Shown: positions 16,669-24,066 of the stretch, in pieces
Numbering within the stretch: the stretch's first letter is position 1
Layout of the letters: each line of letters begins with the position of its first letter
NCBI GenBank assembly: GCA_934101185.1
Contig: CAKOQD010000010.1
Span: 1-38,803 of the forward strand
Reading direction: 5' to 3'
Length of the DNA stretch: 38,803 bases
Origin: an uncultured Bacilli bacterium
GTDB taxonomy: Bacteria; Bacillota_I; Bacilli_A; RF39; UBA660
Notes under the pieces: generated by a model
The model's database searches: none
What the model saw: the letters and a program-made list of their open reading frames with translations, nothing else
Told to the model about the DNA's origin: nothing
Translations under genes and position numbers: made by a program

Positions 16669-16697
16669 AGTATAGCATAAATAAAGTTCTTTGTAAA
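16669..16697 (-). promoter_or_regulatory. Promoter of the methyltransferase operon
   Basis: On the minus strand TTTACA (16692-16697), 17 bp, TATACT (16669-16674), with an extended TGC before the -10. The predicted start near 16662 leaves a leader of about ten bases or none. Confidence 0.7.
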
Positions 16698-16710
16698 ATG
16701 TTATAAGAAC

Positions 16711-16732
16711 AAAAAAAAGGAATTACTTTCCT
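16711..16732 (-). terminator. Terminator of the 153-residue gene, stop codon in the loop
   Basis: Short 5-bp stem AGGAA / TTCCT followed by a run of eight T on the minus strand. The loop is AGTAA and contains the TAA stop (16723-16725) of the gene. Confidence 0.65.
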
Positions 16733-17184
16733 CTTCTTCTACATAAATATTTTTCATAGTTTGTTATATATAAAACATGTGTTGACATAATTGGTTTATC
16801 ACGCCAAGATACACCCTCGAACATTGTTCCACCGATGACTCCTACTGGAAATGAATCTGGAATTAAAGCAAATTCATATTCAGGATACATTGCTTGTTTT
16901 TCAGCAAGTACTTTGTTCATTGCTTCTTTTTGTTCTTCTTCTGAACCATCAAATATATATGCATCTAGTACTGCACCATTTTCATTAACAAAAATATCAT
17001 GCACATCATCTACTTTGAAATGACTTGGAACAAACTCAGTAATAGGTTTTGTAATATAAACGTCTTCTGGTCCAATTTCATCCTTTGATGCACAAGTATA
17101 GAAAAAATCTTGTCTAGTTGATAAAGCTCCTTCTAAAAGATCGCTATCGTATTTAAGCATACAATTAACACTATCATAACTCAT
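16723..17184 (-). CDS. Conserved-looking soluble protein of unknown function, strongly promoted
   Basis: A 153-residue acidic protein without signal or membrane segments. I do not recognise it. Visible features are two to three Cys residues (near 9, 30 and 148), a helical acidic segment about 100-120 (DGSEEEQKEAMNKVLAEKQ) and a Gly-rich stretch FPVGVIGGTMFEG. Its composition is less Lys/Asn-dominated than its neighbours, as in well-expressed core proteins. The start follows AAGGGGGAAAATAAT. The promoter matches the sigma-A consensus at all twelve positions. It is a single-gene transcript bounded by terminators on both sides. Confidence 0.8.
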   Translation of the reverse strand: MSYDSVNCMLKYDSDLLEGALSTRQDFFYTCASKDEIGPEDVYITKPITEFVPSHFKVDDVHDIFVNENGAVLDAYIFDGSEEEQKEAMNKVLAEKQAMYPEYEFALIPDSFPVGVIGGTMFEGVSWRDKPIMSTHVLYITNYEKYLCRRRGK

Positions 17185-17216
17185 ATTATTTTCCCCCTTA
17201 AATTTATGACGGCTAA

Positions 17217-17245
17217 ATTATAGCACATTTTTTCGGTTTTGTCAA
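17217..17245 (-). promoter_or_regulatory. Perfect consensus sigma-A promoter
   Basis: On the minus strand TTGACA (17240-17245), 17 bp, TATAAT (17217-17222), with TGC before the -10. It is the best match in the window. Confidence 0.9.
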
Positions 17246-17288
17246 TATTTAATTATTTTACGTTCATTAAAAAGATTTTATTACACAC

Positions 17289-17315
17289 AAAAAGCAATCA
17301 ATACGATTGCTTTTT
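17289..17315. terminator. Bidirectional terminator-like hairpin
   Basis: A perfect 11-bp inverted repeat (AAAAAGCAATC / GATTGCTTTTT) with a 5-base loop has T-runs on both strands. It separates the strong promoter at 17217-17245 from the transposase remnant and the rbfA operon end. The interval 17185-17573 otherwise holds that promoter, the remnant at 17347-17516 and the rbfA terminator. Confidence 0.75.
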
Positions 17316-17346
17316 GCATAGTCTTTTTATCTGCTTGCCTAACATT

Positions 17347-17516
17347 AATAAAAAGGATTATAATAATCTTGAAGATTATGAAAATTATTATTAATCTTTA
17401 ATGAAGAGAACGATGAAGTTCTCAATACGTTAAGCGAGGGTGATGAGATAATAAAAAACTACATTAAATACTCAAAAAATGCTAGTGAGCAAAATGAAGT
17501 AATTGGAATGTATTTT
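17347..17516 (+). pseudogene. Decayed fragment, probably of a PD-(D/E)XK (Rpn-like) transposase/nuclease
   Basis: Two frames together spell a broken coding sequence: NKKDYNNLEDYENYY then a stop, and after a shift FNEENDEVLNTLSEGDEIIKN followed by YIKYSKNASEQNEVIGMY. The ENDEVL...SEGDE and EQNEVIGMY pattern resembles the C-terminal part of Rpn-family recombination-promoting nucleases/transposases as I remember them. There is no start codon, no N-terminal nuclease domain and no terminal repeats. The family assignment is tentative, but the coding-like character of the second frame is clear against the AT-rich background. Confidence 0.4.
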
Positions 17517-17558
17517 CTTCACTTGCACATACATAATATCATAAATATAGTACTTTAT

Positions 17559-17596
17559 AAAAAGAAAATGATTCTATTTCATATCATTTTCTTTTT
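17559..17596 (-). terminator. Terminator of the rimP-rbfA operon, built from the end of rbfA
   Basis: A perfect 14-bp stem (17559-17572 with 17583-17596). The 5' arm encodes the last residues of RbfA (KEKEND), and the ten-base loop contains its TAG stop. The 3' arm ends in CTTTTT on the minus strand. Confidence 0.8.
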
Positions 17597-17927
17597 CTTT
17601 TATTTCTTTAATTTTTTCTTCAATCATGTTTCCATATTCAATAGAATTATCATAATGAAAACTTATTTGAGGCATTTTTCTAATTTCTATTCTTTTCGAA
17701 AGTTCTATCTCAATAAAGTTAGCAGCTTTATTTAATGCTTTAAGTGTTTCTTCCTTAAACTCAGGTTTTAAAGTTGTAAAATATACTTTAGCATAAGATA
17801 AATCATTTGTAACATCACAACCAGTTAGAGTAACAAATTTTATATTAGGATCTTTTACTTCTTCCATAATAATATAACTAATTTCTTTAGTAAATAGACT
17901 ATCTAGTCTTTTAACTCTTACACTCAT
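17574..17927 (-). CDS. rbfA: Ribosome-binding factor A
   Basis: Small KH-fold factor that binds the 30S subunit during 16S rRNA 5'-end maturation. It has 117 residues, normal length. The start VRVKRLDSLFTKEISYII and the segment DLSYAKVYFTTL fit the family, as does the helix NKAANFIEIELSKRI before MPQISFHYDNSIE. Its ATG overlaps the infB stop (ATGA). It is the last gene of the operon, and its 3' end forms the terminator. Confidence 0.93.
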   Translation of the reverse strand: MSVRVKRLDSLFTKEISYIIMEEVKDPNIKFVTLTGCDVTNDLSYAKVYFTTLKPEFKEETLKALNKAANFIEIELSKRIEIRKMPQISFHYDNSIEYGNMIEEKIKEIKEKENDMK

Positions 17928-20038
17928 CTTTTAATTTCCTCCACAACATATGCTTCGATAATATCATTTTCTTTTATATCGCTAAAGTTTTCTATAGTTA
18001 TACCACATTCAATACCTTTTTTAACTTCATTTACTCTATCTTTTCCTCTTTGAAGCGATGCGATGTTTCCATCATACACAACAATGCCATCTCTTACTAC
18101 TCTTGCTTTTGAGTTTTGTTTAATAATACCATCTTGAACGAATGATCCCGCGATTGTACCAACTTTTGAGAATTTGAATAGTTGTCTTACTTCAGCAGTA
18201 CCAGTAACTTTTTCTTCATATTCTGGATCTAACATACCGAGCATTGCATCTTCTAATTCCTCAATTATTTTATAAATTACATTATGTAATCTAATATCAG
18301 CATTATATTCTTTAGCAATTTCCATTATTTTATTACTTGGTCTAACATTAAATCCAATTATAATAGCATTCGAAGCATTAGCAAGTACTATATCACTTTC
18401 TGTAATAGTTCCTATTCCACTTCTTATAACATCCACTGTTACACCTTCAACATTAATTTTAGAAAGTGATTGTTTAATAGCTTCTTCAGAACCTTTTACA
18501 TCTGTTTTTAAAACAACATTAATACTTTTTGCTCCCTCTTTTACTTTACTAAATAAGTCTTCAAGAGTCATACCTGAACGATTAGTATTTGCTTCTTTAC
18601 TTCTTAATTTTCTTTCATCCGCTATCTTCTTTGCTTCTTTTTCTGTTTCAAATGCCATGAAACGATCTCCCGCAACTGGAGGTTCATTAAGTCCAGTTAT
18701 TTCTACTGGTGTAGATGGAAGAGCTTCAATAATATCTTGTCCCTTATCATTTTTTAAAGTCCTAATCTTACCATATACATTTCCCACTACTACAGGATCT
18801 CCCAATCTTAAAGTACCATTTTGTATTAAAATTGTAGTAACAGAACCAATATTTTTATCCAATTTAGATTCAATAACTGAACCAGTAGCATATCTATTAG
18901 GATTAGCTTTCAATTCACTCATATCTGCAATTAATAGAATGTTTTCTAATAATTCATTAAGCCCCATTTTAGTCTTAGCACTTATCCTATTTACTAATGT
19001 ATCCCCACCCCATTCCTCAGGAGTAAGACCACATTCAGATAATTCTTGTAATACTCTATCAGGATTTGCATTAGGTAAATCCATTTTATTTATAGCAACA
19101 ATTATTGGTACTTTAGCAGCTTTTGCATGATCAATTGCTTCTTTTGTTTGAGGTTTTACCCCATCTTCAGCAGAAACAATTATAATTACAATATCCGTAA
19201 CACTAGCACCACGAGCTCTCATTTGAGTAAACGCTTCATGCCCTGGAGTATCTATAAAAGTAATTAATCTATCATTTACTCTTACTTGATAAGCACCAAT
19301 ATGTTGAGTAATACCACCAGCTTCTTTATCCACCACATGTGCATTTCTAATAGCATCAAGTAATGAAGTTTTACCATGATCTACATGTCCCATTATTGTA
19401 ACTACTGGTGGACGTGCTATTAAATCTTCTTCTTTATCTATTATTTCATATTCTTCAAAATTTGCTATATCTCTTGTTTCTTCTTTTTTCAATTCTTTTC
19501 CATAATCCAGAACAATTACTTCAGCAGTAGAAAAATCTAGGCTTTGATTAAGAGTAGTTAAAACTCCTAAATCAAATAGTTTTTTTACTAATTCTGATGC
19601 ACTTACTTTTAATTCATCAGCAAGATCCTTTACAGTCATATTATTTTTATAAAGAATTACTGAATCGTCATCATTATTTTCATTACTAGCTAATTTTTCT
19701 TTATGTTTATAAATATTTTTTTTAGCCTTAAGATACTTAGAATTATCATCTTTTTTAATTGGTGTATCTTTCTTTTTCATTTTAACTACTGATTTGTCTT
19801 CGATAGTATTTATTCTTAAATCTTTTTCCAACTCATCATCATCTAAAATCTCTTCTTCAATTATTTCAATATCTTCAGTATCTTCATCATTAGATATTTC
19901 ATTGTCTAATAAAATAATATCATCCTCAGATAACATATCATAAGAATCATTACAATCAATATCTAACTTTTTACATAATTTTAATATTTCCTCAACTGTT
20001 TTATTCACGTCATTCGCATATTCTAAAACACTCATCAT
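17924..20038 (-). CDS. infB: Translation initiation factor IF-2
   Basis: GTPase that brings fMet-tRNA to the 30S subunit. It has 704 residues, average for low-GC Gram-positives. Two IF2_N helical modules are visible (about 1-45 and 133-180), joined by an acidic/lysine linker. The GTPase motifs are GHVDHGKT (217-224), DTPGH (263-267) and NKMD (317-320). The C-terminal domains follow without gaps. The start ATG lies after GAGGTGATAAT; a second ATG follows directly. Confidence 0.97.
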   Translation of the reverse strand: MMSVLEYANDVNKTVEEILKLCKKLDIDCNDSYDMLSEDDIILLDNEISNDEDTEDIEIIEEEILDDDELEKDLRINTIEDKSVVKMKKKDTPIKKDDNSKYLKAKKNIYKHKEKLASNENNDDDSVILYKNNMTVKDLADELKVSASELVKKLFDLGVLTTLNQSLDFSTAEVIVLDYGKELKKEETRDIANFEEYEIIDKEEDLIARPPVVTIMGHVDHGKTSLLDAIRNAHVVDKEAGGITQHIGAYQVRVNDRLITFIDTPGHEAFTQMRARGASVTDIVIIIVSAEDGVKPQTKEAIDHAKAAKVPIIVAINKMDLPNANPDRVLQELSECGLTPEEWGGDTLVNRISAKTKMGLNELLENILLIADMSELKANPNRYATGSVIESKLDKNIGSVTTILIQNGTLRLGDPVVVGNVYGKIRTLKNDKGQDIIEALPSTPVEITGLNEPPVAGDRFMAFETEKEAKKIADERKLRSKEANTNRSGMTLEDLFSKVKEGAKSINVVLKTDVKGSEEAIKQSLSKINVEGVTVDVIRSGIGTITESDIVLANASNAIIIGFNVRPSNKIMEIAKEYNADIRLHNVIYKIIEELEDAMLGMLDPEYEEKVTGTAEVRQLFKFSKVGTIAGSFVQDGIIKQNSKARVVRDGIVVYDGNIASLQRGKDRVNEVKKGIECGITIENFSDIKENDIIEAYVVEEIKR

Positions 20039-20081
20039 ATTATCACCTCATTTATTTATTTTTAATGGGTTAATAGCAAAT

Positions 20082-20471
20082 TTATCTTCTTTTCTTCTTA
20101 GAGTTTTCTATTTTTGAAAATTCATACGCTAATCTAAACCTATCACTATTCGATGGAAGAGCAAATACTTTGCAATCTTCAAGTGACTTAACTTTATCCT
20201 TAAACTCTTTTAAAGTCTTTTTACTATCAAGCTTATTTATAACTTCTAAATCATTATTAGATAGTATAGATAACACTGTTTCTTCATTATATCTATAAGA
20301 ACTCATTACTCTTTCTATATTTTTAGAATCGATATTTTCAATATACCTATTATAGTTATAAGTATTATCATTAATATTAGCAGACACATGTATCTTTCTA
20401 AACTTATGTGTTTTTAATTTTTTACTCTTTAAATGATAATTGTATATTTTTAGATTTTCAATTCTTTTCAT
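20082..20471 (-). CDS. Unknown protein in the YlxQ position of the nusA-infB operon
   Basis: A 129-residue basic protein that I do not recognise. It begins MKRIENLKIYNYHLKSKKLK, has several Tyr/Asn-rich segments in the middle and ends in KKKRR. No membrane segment or signal. Most Firmicutes have the L7Ae-type RNA-binding protein YlxQ here, of about 100 residues. I see none of its Gly-rich L7Ae signature, so this is either a very diverged form or a replacement. Its ribosome site (GGGGGAATAATT) overlaps the end of rnpM. The position and basic charge suggest RNA or ribosome binding (inference). Confidence 0.7.
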   Translation of the reverse strand: MKRIENLKIYNYHLKSKKLKTHKFRKIHVSANINDNTYNYNRYIENIDSKNIERVMSSYRYNEETVLSILSNNDLEVINKLDSKKTLKEFKDKVKSLEDCKVFALPSNSDRFRLAYEFSKIENSKKKRR

Positions 20472-20473
20472 AA

Positions 20474-20737
20474 TTATTCCCCCACGATTTTTATAAGTTC
20501 ATCATATATAGTATCAGGTATTGTAGCATCTAGGTGTCTTTCTAGTTTCTTAGACTTTCTAGCAAGATTAATTACTTCGATATCTTTTTTTAGGTATGCT
20601 CCTCTTCCATTTGCTTTACCAGTTATATCAATTATAATTTCTTTATCTGGTGTTCTAACTACTCTTATTAGTTCTTTTTTAGGATATTTTTCTTGTGTAA
20701 TAACACAAGTACGCATTGGTATTTTCCTTACCTTCAT
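20474..20737 (-). CDS. rnpM: RNase P modulator RnpM (YlxR)
   Basis: Small RNA-binding protein of the nusA operon, described as a modulator of RNase P in Bacillus. Of 87 residues, MRTCVITQEKYPKKELIRVV is the hallmark segment, followed by GRGAYL (about 44-49). The ATG at 20735-20737 lies behind AGGTGA; a GTG at 20746, right after the nusA stop, is less well placed. Confidence 0.9.
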   Translation of the reverse strand: MKVRKIPMRTCVITQEKYPKKELIRVVRTPDKEIIIDITGKANGRGAYLKKDIEVINLARKSKKLERHLDATIPDTIYDELIKIVGE

Positions 20738-20746
20738 CTTATTCAC

Positions 20747-21808
20747 CTACTTTAAAACTATGCCCATTTCCTTAACTTGTTCACTATTTTTTACATCTAT
20801 TTTATATTTAGTAAGACGTGATGCAAGTTTTACATTTTGTCCTTTTTTACCAAGAGCAAGTGAGAAATCATCTCCATCTGCAATTGCTAAAGCCTCTTGC
20901 TTTTTAGGATCTAGTATAAAAACTGATAAGTTCTTCGCAGGACTTAAAGCATTTTTTATAAACTCTTCTTTATCTGTTGAGTATCTTATTATATCAAGTT
21001 TTTCTCCAGATAATTCTTTCATTATTCTAGCTATTCTAGAACCTTTTTCTCCAATACAGCAACCAATTGGATCAATATTAGCATATTCAGAATATACTGC
21101 TACTTTACTACGTGATCCTGCATCTCTTGCAACTGCATAAATCATAACAGATCCATCAGCAAGTTCTGGTATCTCAAGTTCAAATAATCTCTTAACAAAA
21201 TTATAATGTTTTCTAGATAGTAAAATAACTGTTCCTTTAGGATTACTATTTACCTTAGTAACATAACATTTAACTGAAGAACCCATTTCTATTTTTTCAT
21301 TTCCTATTAATTCAGTTTTAGGAAGAATACCATTAGTTCTACCAAGATCAATATAGTAATTTCCTTCGTCTTCAAGTGATACTATTCCTGAGACTAATTC
21401 TCCTTGTTTACTTTCAAACTCTTCGATTAAGCTATTTCTTTCTGCTTCCCTTATTTTTTGGACTACTACTTGTTTTGCAGTAGCAGCAGCAACACGACCA
21501 AAATTATCTGGTGTTACTTCTGTATCAAAAGTATCTCCAATTTCTTTAGTTTTATCCCTTTTTGAAGCATCTTCTAAAGATATTTGTGTATCAGGATCTT
21601 CTACTTCTTCTACTACTGTGATGTAAGAATATATTTTTATATCACCAGTTTCTCTATTAATTGTTACTTTTGCATTTGTTTTAGAATCAAAGTTCTTTTT
21701 ATAAGCAGAAAGCAGTGCAAGTTCCATTGCTTCGAATATAATATCACGATCAATGTGTTTTTCTTTTTCTAATAAATCTACTGCTCTTAAAAATTCTTCT
21801 CCTTTCAT
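20747..21808 (-). CDS. nusA: Transcription termination/antitermination protein NusA
   Basis: Binds RNA polymerase and influences pausing and termination. The form without acidic repeats, about 353 residues, is usual for Firmicutes. The N-terminal polymerase-binding domain starts MKGEEFLRAVDLLEKEK. An S1 domain follows (GELVSGIVSLEDEGNYYIDLG) and two KH domains lie after it (GSRSKVAVYSEY, GEKGSRIARIM, LALGKKGQNVKLA). Start chosen at ATG 21806-21808 because AAAGGAGGTAATTAAT precedes it. That ribosome site is inside the last codons of rimP. An upstream extension would add 24 residues unlike NusA. Confidence 0.96.
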   Translation of the reverse strand: MKGEEFLRAVDLLEKEKHIDRDIIFEAMELALLSAYKKNFDSKTNAKVTINRETGDIKIYSYITVVEEVEDPDTQISLEDASKRDKTKEIGDTFDTEVTPDNFGRVAAATAKQVVVQKIREAERNSLIEEFESKQGELVSGIVSLEDEGNYYIDLGRTNGILPKTELIGNEKIEMGSSVKCYVTKVNSNPKGTVILLSRKHYNFVKRLFELEIPELADGSVMIYAVARDAGSRSKVAVYSEYANIDPIGCCIGEKGSRIARIMKELSGEKLDIIRYSTDKEEFIKNALSPAKNLSVFILDPKKQEALAIADGDDFSLALGKKGQNVKLASRLTKYKIDVKNSEQVKEMGIVLK

Positions 21809-21809
21809 A

Positions 21810-22043
21810 TTAATTACCTCCTTTTTCTTTTGATGATACATCAAGTAAATATTTTCCTTTAATAAAATCATTTTCATCAAGCACTTTATTAATCACTTTT
21901 GTTGCTTCGACTACTCTATCAATATTAATAATTTCATCACTATCTAAAGTAATATAAAGTGTCTTTTTAAAATACTTAATATCATCAATCCACATATTTA
22001 ATTTTTTAAGTGGAGTTTCTAATGCTTTCTTAATATTTTCCAT
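21810..22043 (-). CDS. rimP: RimP-like protein, N-terminal domain only
   Basis: RimP is needed for 30S subunit assembly and normally has about 150 residues, an alpha/beta N-terminal domain and an SH3-like C-terminal domain. This one has 77. It contains the N-terminal pattern (LYITLDSDEIINIDRVVEATK, then INKVLDENDFIKGKYLLDVSS) and stops just where the SSPG motif and the second domain should begin. The next gene follows at once, so no remnant of the C-terminal domain exists. The start follows GGAGGTATT. It is the first gene of the operon, as usual for rimP. Confidence 0.8.
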   Translation of the reverse strand: MENIKKALETPLKKLNMWIDDIKYFKKTLYITLDSDEIINIDRVVEATKVINKVLDENDFIKGKYLLDVSSKEKGGN

Positions 22044-22062
22044 AATACCTCCAAAATGAAAC

Positions 22063-22084
22063 AAAAAGTGGGAGTTTCCCACTT
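22063..22084 (-). promoter_or_regulatory. Terminator-like hairpin in the rimP-nusA leader (attenuator candidate)
   Basis: Perfect 8-bp GC-containing stem (AAGTGGGA / TCCCACTT) with a 3-base loop, followed by TTTTTG on the minus strand. It lies between the promoter (22097-22102) and the ribosome site of rimP. In Bacillus subtilis the equivalent operon is reported to be autoregulated by NusA-stimulated termination in its leader, so the same control is plausible here. Confidence 0.7.
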
Positions 22085-22096
22085 CGTTGTAAGTTA

Positions 22097-22102
22097 ATTA
22101 TA
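22097..22102 (-). promoter_or_regulatory. Extended -10 promoter of the rimP-nusA-infB-rbfA operon
   Basis: TGATATAAT on the minus strand, an extended -10, with only a poor -35 (TTTTAT) 17 bp upstream. The predicted leader is about 47 bases including the hairpin at 22063-22084. Confidence 0.55.
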
Positions 22103-22234
22103 TCATATATTATTGAAAAATAAAAGTATTTTTGAAAAAAACAAAATTTTAAATTTTATATTTTTAACAATATATATTGATTATAGAAGGCATAATTCAA
22201 AATACTTGTAAATTTAATAATATAATTTGATAAT

Positions 22235-22345
22235 AAAAACTAATTTTTTTGATTCAATCCTTCTTTTTCTTTTAATAATTCTTCATAAGACTTATATTCT
22301 TAACTCTTTATATATGTTTTTGATCCAATCATCATTTCTATCAAG
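22235..22345 (-). pseudogene. Possible frameshifted coding remnant
   Basis: On the minus strand YDLIEMMIGSKTYIK is followed by a stop, and a one-base shift continues as EYKSYEELLKEKEGLNQKN before a second stop. The pieces read like one small helical protein with a deletion. I do not recognise it. The remaining sequence between 22103 and 22365 is AT-rich with nothing identifiable. Confidence 0.25.
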
Positions 22346-22365
22346 TCATATCACAAAAGAGGTTT

Positions 22366-22548
22366 TTAATTATTTCTTTTAAAAAACTTATCACAAATTA
22401 AATCAATTGTTGTATAAAGTACAGCATATATTATCGTGGTAATAGCAACCATTTTAAAACTTATATTTTTGGTTACTAAATATGTTATTATCGTATATAA
22501 AACACAAAAGATAATTGTACTCATCAAATATTTTATCCATTTTTTCAT
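22366..22548 (-). CDS. Small two-helix membrane protein
   Basis: Sixty residues: a basic N-terminus, two transmembrane segments (about 7-27 and 32-52) and a basic C-terminus (KFFKRNN). The start follows AAGGAGAAG. It lies 30 bp after the XRE/membrane regulator gene and is probably in the same transcript. No family recognised. Confidence 0.6.
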   Translation of the reverse strand: MKKWIKYLMSTIIFCVLYTIITYLVTKNISFKMVAITTIIYAVLYTTIDLICDKFFKRNN

Positions 22549-22578
22549 ACTTCTTCTCCTTATTAATATTATTCATAT

Positions 22579-22929
22579 CTATTTTTTAAACGCTTTTAAT
22601 GCAAAGCCTAAGCCAAGACCAATCATAGCAAAAACGTATCCTAATAAATAACTATCAAAAACCATTCCTAGTGAATTACCTATAATAAAGCCTCCGATAA
22701 TTAACCATTCCGTTTTATCATTTTCTTCCTCTATTTCGATTCCAAGTACTTTATCAATAGAAAAACCTAGTAAGTTTGCTAACTTTTTTAAACTATCAAC
22801 ATCAGGTACTGTTTCTCCTGTTTCCCATTTAGAAACAGTTTGTCTTGCAACATTTAATTCTTCTGCAAGTTGTTCTTGAGTCATATTTTTTTCTTTTCTT
22901 TTTTCTAGTATTATATTATTTAACTCCAT
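22579..22929 (-). CDS. XRE-family regulator with C-terminal membrane segments
   Basis: 116 residues. Residues 1-65 are a helix-turn-helix of the Xre/Cro type (MTQEQLAEELNVARQTVSKW). After an acidic linker (EIEEENDK) come two hydrophobic segments (about 72-90 and 95-112). Such membrane-tethered XRE proteins are common in low-GC Gram-positives and are thought to sense membrane or envelope state; the ligand is unknown. The start is the ATG after GGAGGTGAAAGA, not the longer upstream frame. Confidence 0.85.
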   Translation of the reverse strand: MELNNIILEKRKEKNMTQEQLAEELNVARQTVSKWETGETVPDVDSLKKLANLLGFSIDKVLGIEIEEENDKTEWLIIGGFIIGNSLGMVFDSYLLGYVFAMIGLGLGFALKAFKK

Positions 22930-23022
22930 TCTTTCACCTCCGATAAAATCATAAATTACAAATATATTTAATACCACCTATCAGAAGTGGAATCTTCGCA
23001 CCTTATTTTAACATTTAAATAA

Positions 23023-23583
23023 TTACTTATACAATCTTAAAACTTGATATTGATATTTCTCATCATTTTCTGTATATCCAATTGAAATACCTTTTCCATT
23101 ATTTGAAATCTTACCAGAATTGTTTTTAGTTTTTGCATCTTGTATTAATGTATCAATTTCAGAATCAGTTATTTGATTATTATTTGCTTTAATTAAATAC
23201 TTAATATAAGAATCAGCATTTTTTTCATATTTACTGTTTTTATCTACATGTAAAAGCATATAGTTTACAATCTCAGTTGTTTTATCATTGGTATACTTTT
23301 CTGGTACCACCACCAAAGAGATACCTTCGATTAAACCATACCAATATTGATTATTACTTTCAGTTAAATAATCTGTTGATGCTTTATTTAGTGTACTATT
23401 GTCTGCTACTTCAGTGTTAAACTTAGCAACTAAAACGTCAACAGTTTCCTTTTCTACATAACCATATTTTTCTTGTGTTTTTTCCAGATCCTTCTTTGCT
23501 TCTTCTAAATCTGATTTACCACATGCAGTTAAACCTAATGCAATAACTATGCATATCAAGATTATTAATATTGTTTTTTTCAT
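23023..23583 (-). CDS. Lipoprotein of unknown function
   Basis: A 186-residue protein with a lipoprotein signal peptide (KKTILIILICIVIALGLTAC, Cys21 as lipidated residue). A coiled-coil start (LEEAKKDLEKTQEKYG) is followed by a globular part with many Asn/Lys. No family recognised. The start follows AAAGGAGAGAG. It is co-directional with the membrane protein upstream and the XRE gene downstream. Confidence 0.8.
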   Translation of the reverse strand: MKKTILIILICIVIALGLTACGKSDLEEAKKDLEKTQEKYGYVEKETVDVLVAKFNTEVADNSTLNKASTDYLTESNNQYWYGLIEGISLVVVPEKYTNDKTTEIVNYMLLHVDKNSKYEKNADSYIKYLIKANNNQITDSEIDTLIQDAKTKNNSGKISNNGKGISIGYTENDEKYQYQVLRLYK

Positions 23584-23608
23584 ATTTTTCTCTCTCCTTT
23601 TTTATAAA

Positions 23609-23968
23609 TTACATTTTATTTTTTGATTTTAACTTTCTATATGCGATAAATATTCCAACGATCCAAAACAGTAAAGAAAATATTACTAGCATATATTCTT
23701 TTTTTACTATAGCTAAATAATCCCAATAAATAAGAAATCCAAAATAGTATATAAAAAATGATATTGTATTTACCTTACTAAATGTTTTAGCAATTTTATC
23801 TTTATTAAATATTAAGCAAACATTCTTTATAAATAAACTAATTGCAAACATCAAAAAAGGTATAATTACTATTCTTGTTAAGTTACTATTTGTTATGATT
23901 AAAATGTATGTTAAATATATTGATGCTACTAACGATGCAATTATTTGTTCTATAATTCCTATATTCAT
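23609..23968 (-). CDS. Four-helix membrane protein, unknown
   Basis: 119 residues with about four transmembrane segments (roughly 6-24, 31-50, 69-88, 93-111) and a Lys-rich C-terminus. No family recognised. It begins the small operon (membrane protein, lipoprotein, XRE regulator, small membrane protein). An extended -10 (TGATATAAT, 23998-24003) lies about 30 bp upstream; I see no convincing -35. Confidence 0.65.
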   Translation of the reverse strand: MNIGIIEQIIASLVASIYLTYILIITNSNLTRIVIIPFLMFAISLFIKNVCLIFNKDKIAKTFSKVNTISFFIYYFGFLIYWDYLAIVKKEYMLVIFSLLFWIVGIFIAYRKLKSKNKM

Positions 23969-24030
23969 CTTTTACCACCATTTATATTTCTATATGTATT
24001 ATATCATAAAAAACTATATTTGTTTTAAAT

Positions 24031-24055
24031 AAAAAAACCTAGAACTAGTCTAAGT
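24031..24055 (-). terminator. Terminator of the AUU-start D,D-carboxypeptidase gene
   Basis: Seven-bp stem with one G-U pair (ACTTAGA / TCTAGGT) then seven T on the minus strand, starting 11 bp after the stop. Confidence 0.6.
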
Positions 24056-24066
24056 ATTTTATATTC

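Noticed and set aside
18657..19130. 157-codon plus-strand open frame
   Set aside because: It runs antisense to the GTPase domain of infB, whose motifs are intact; no start signal.
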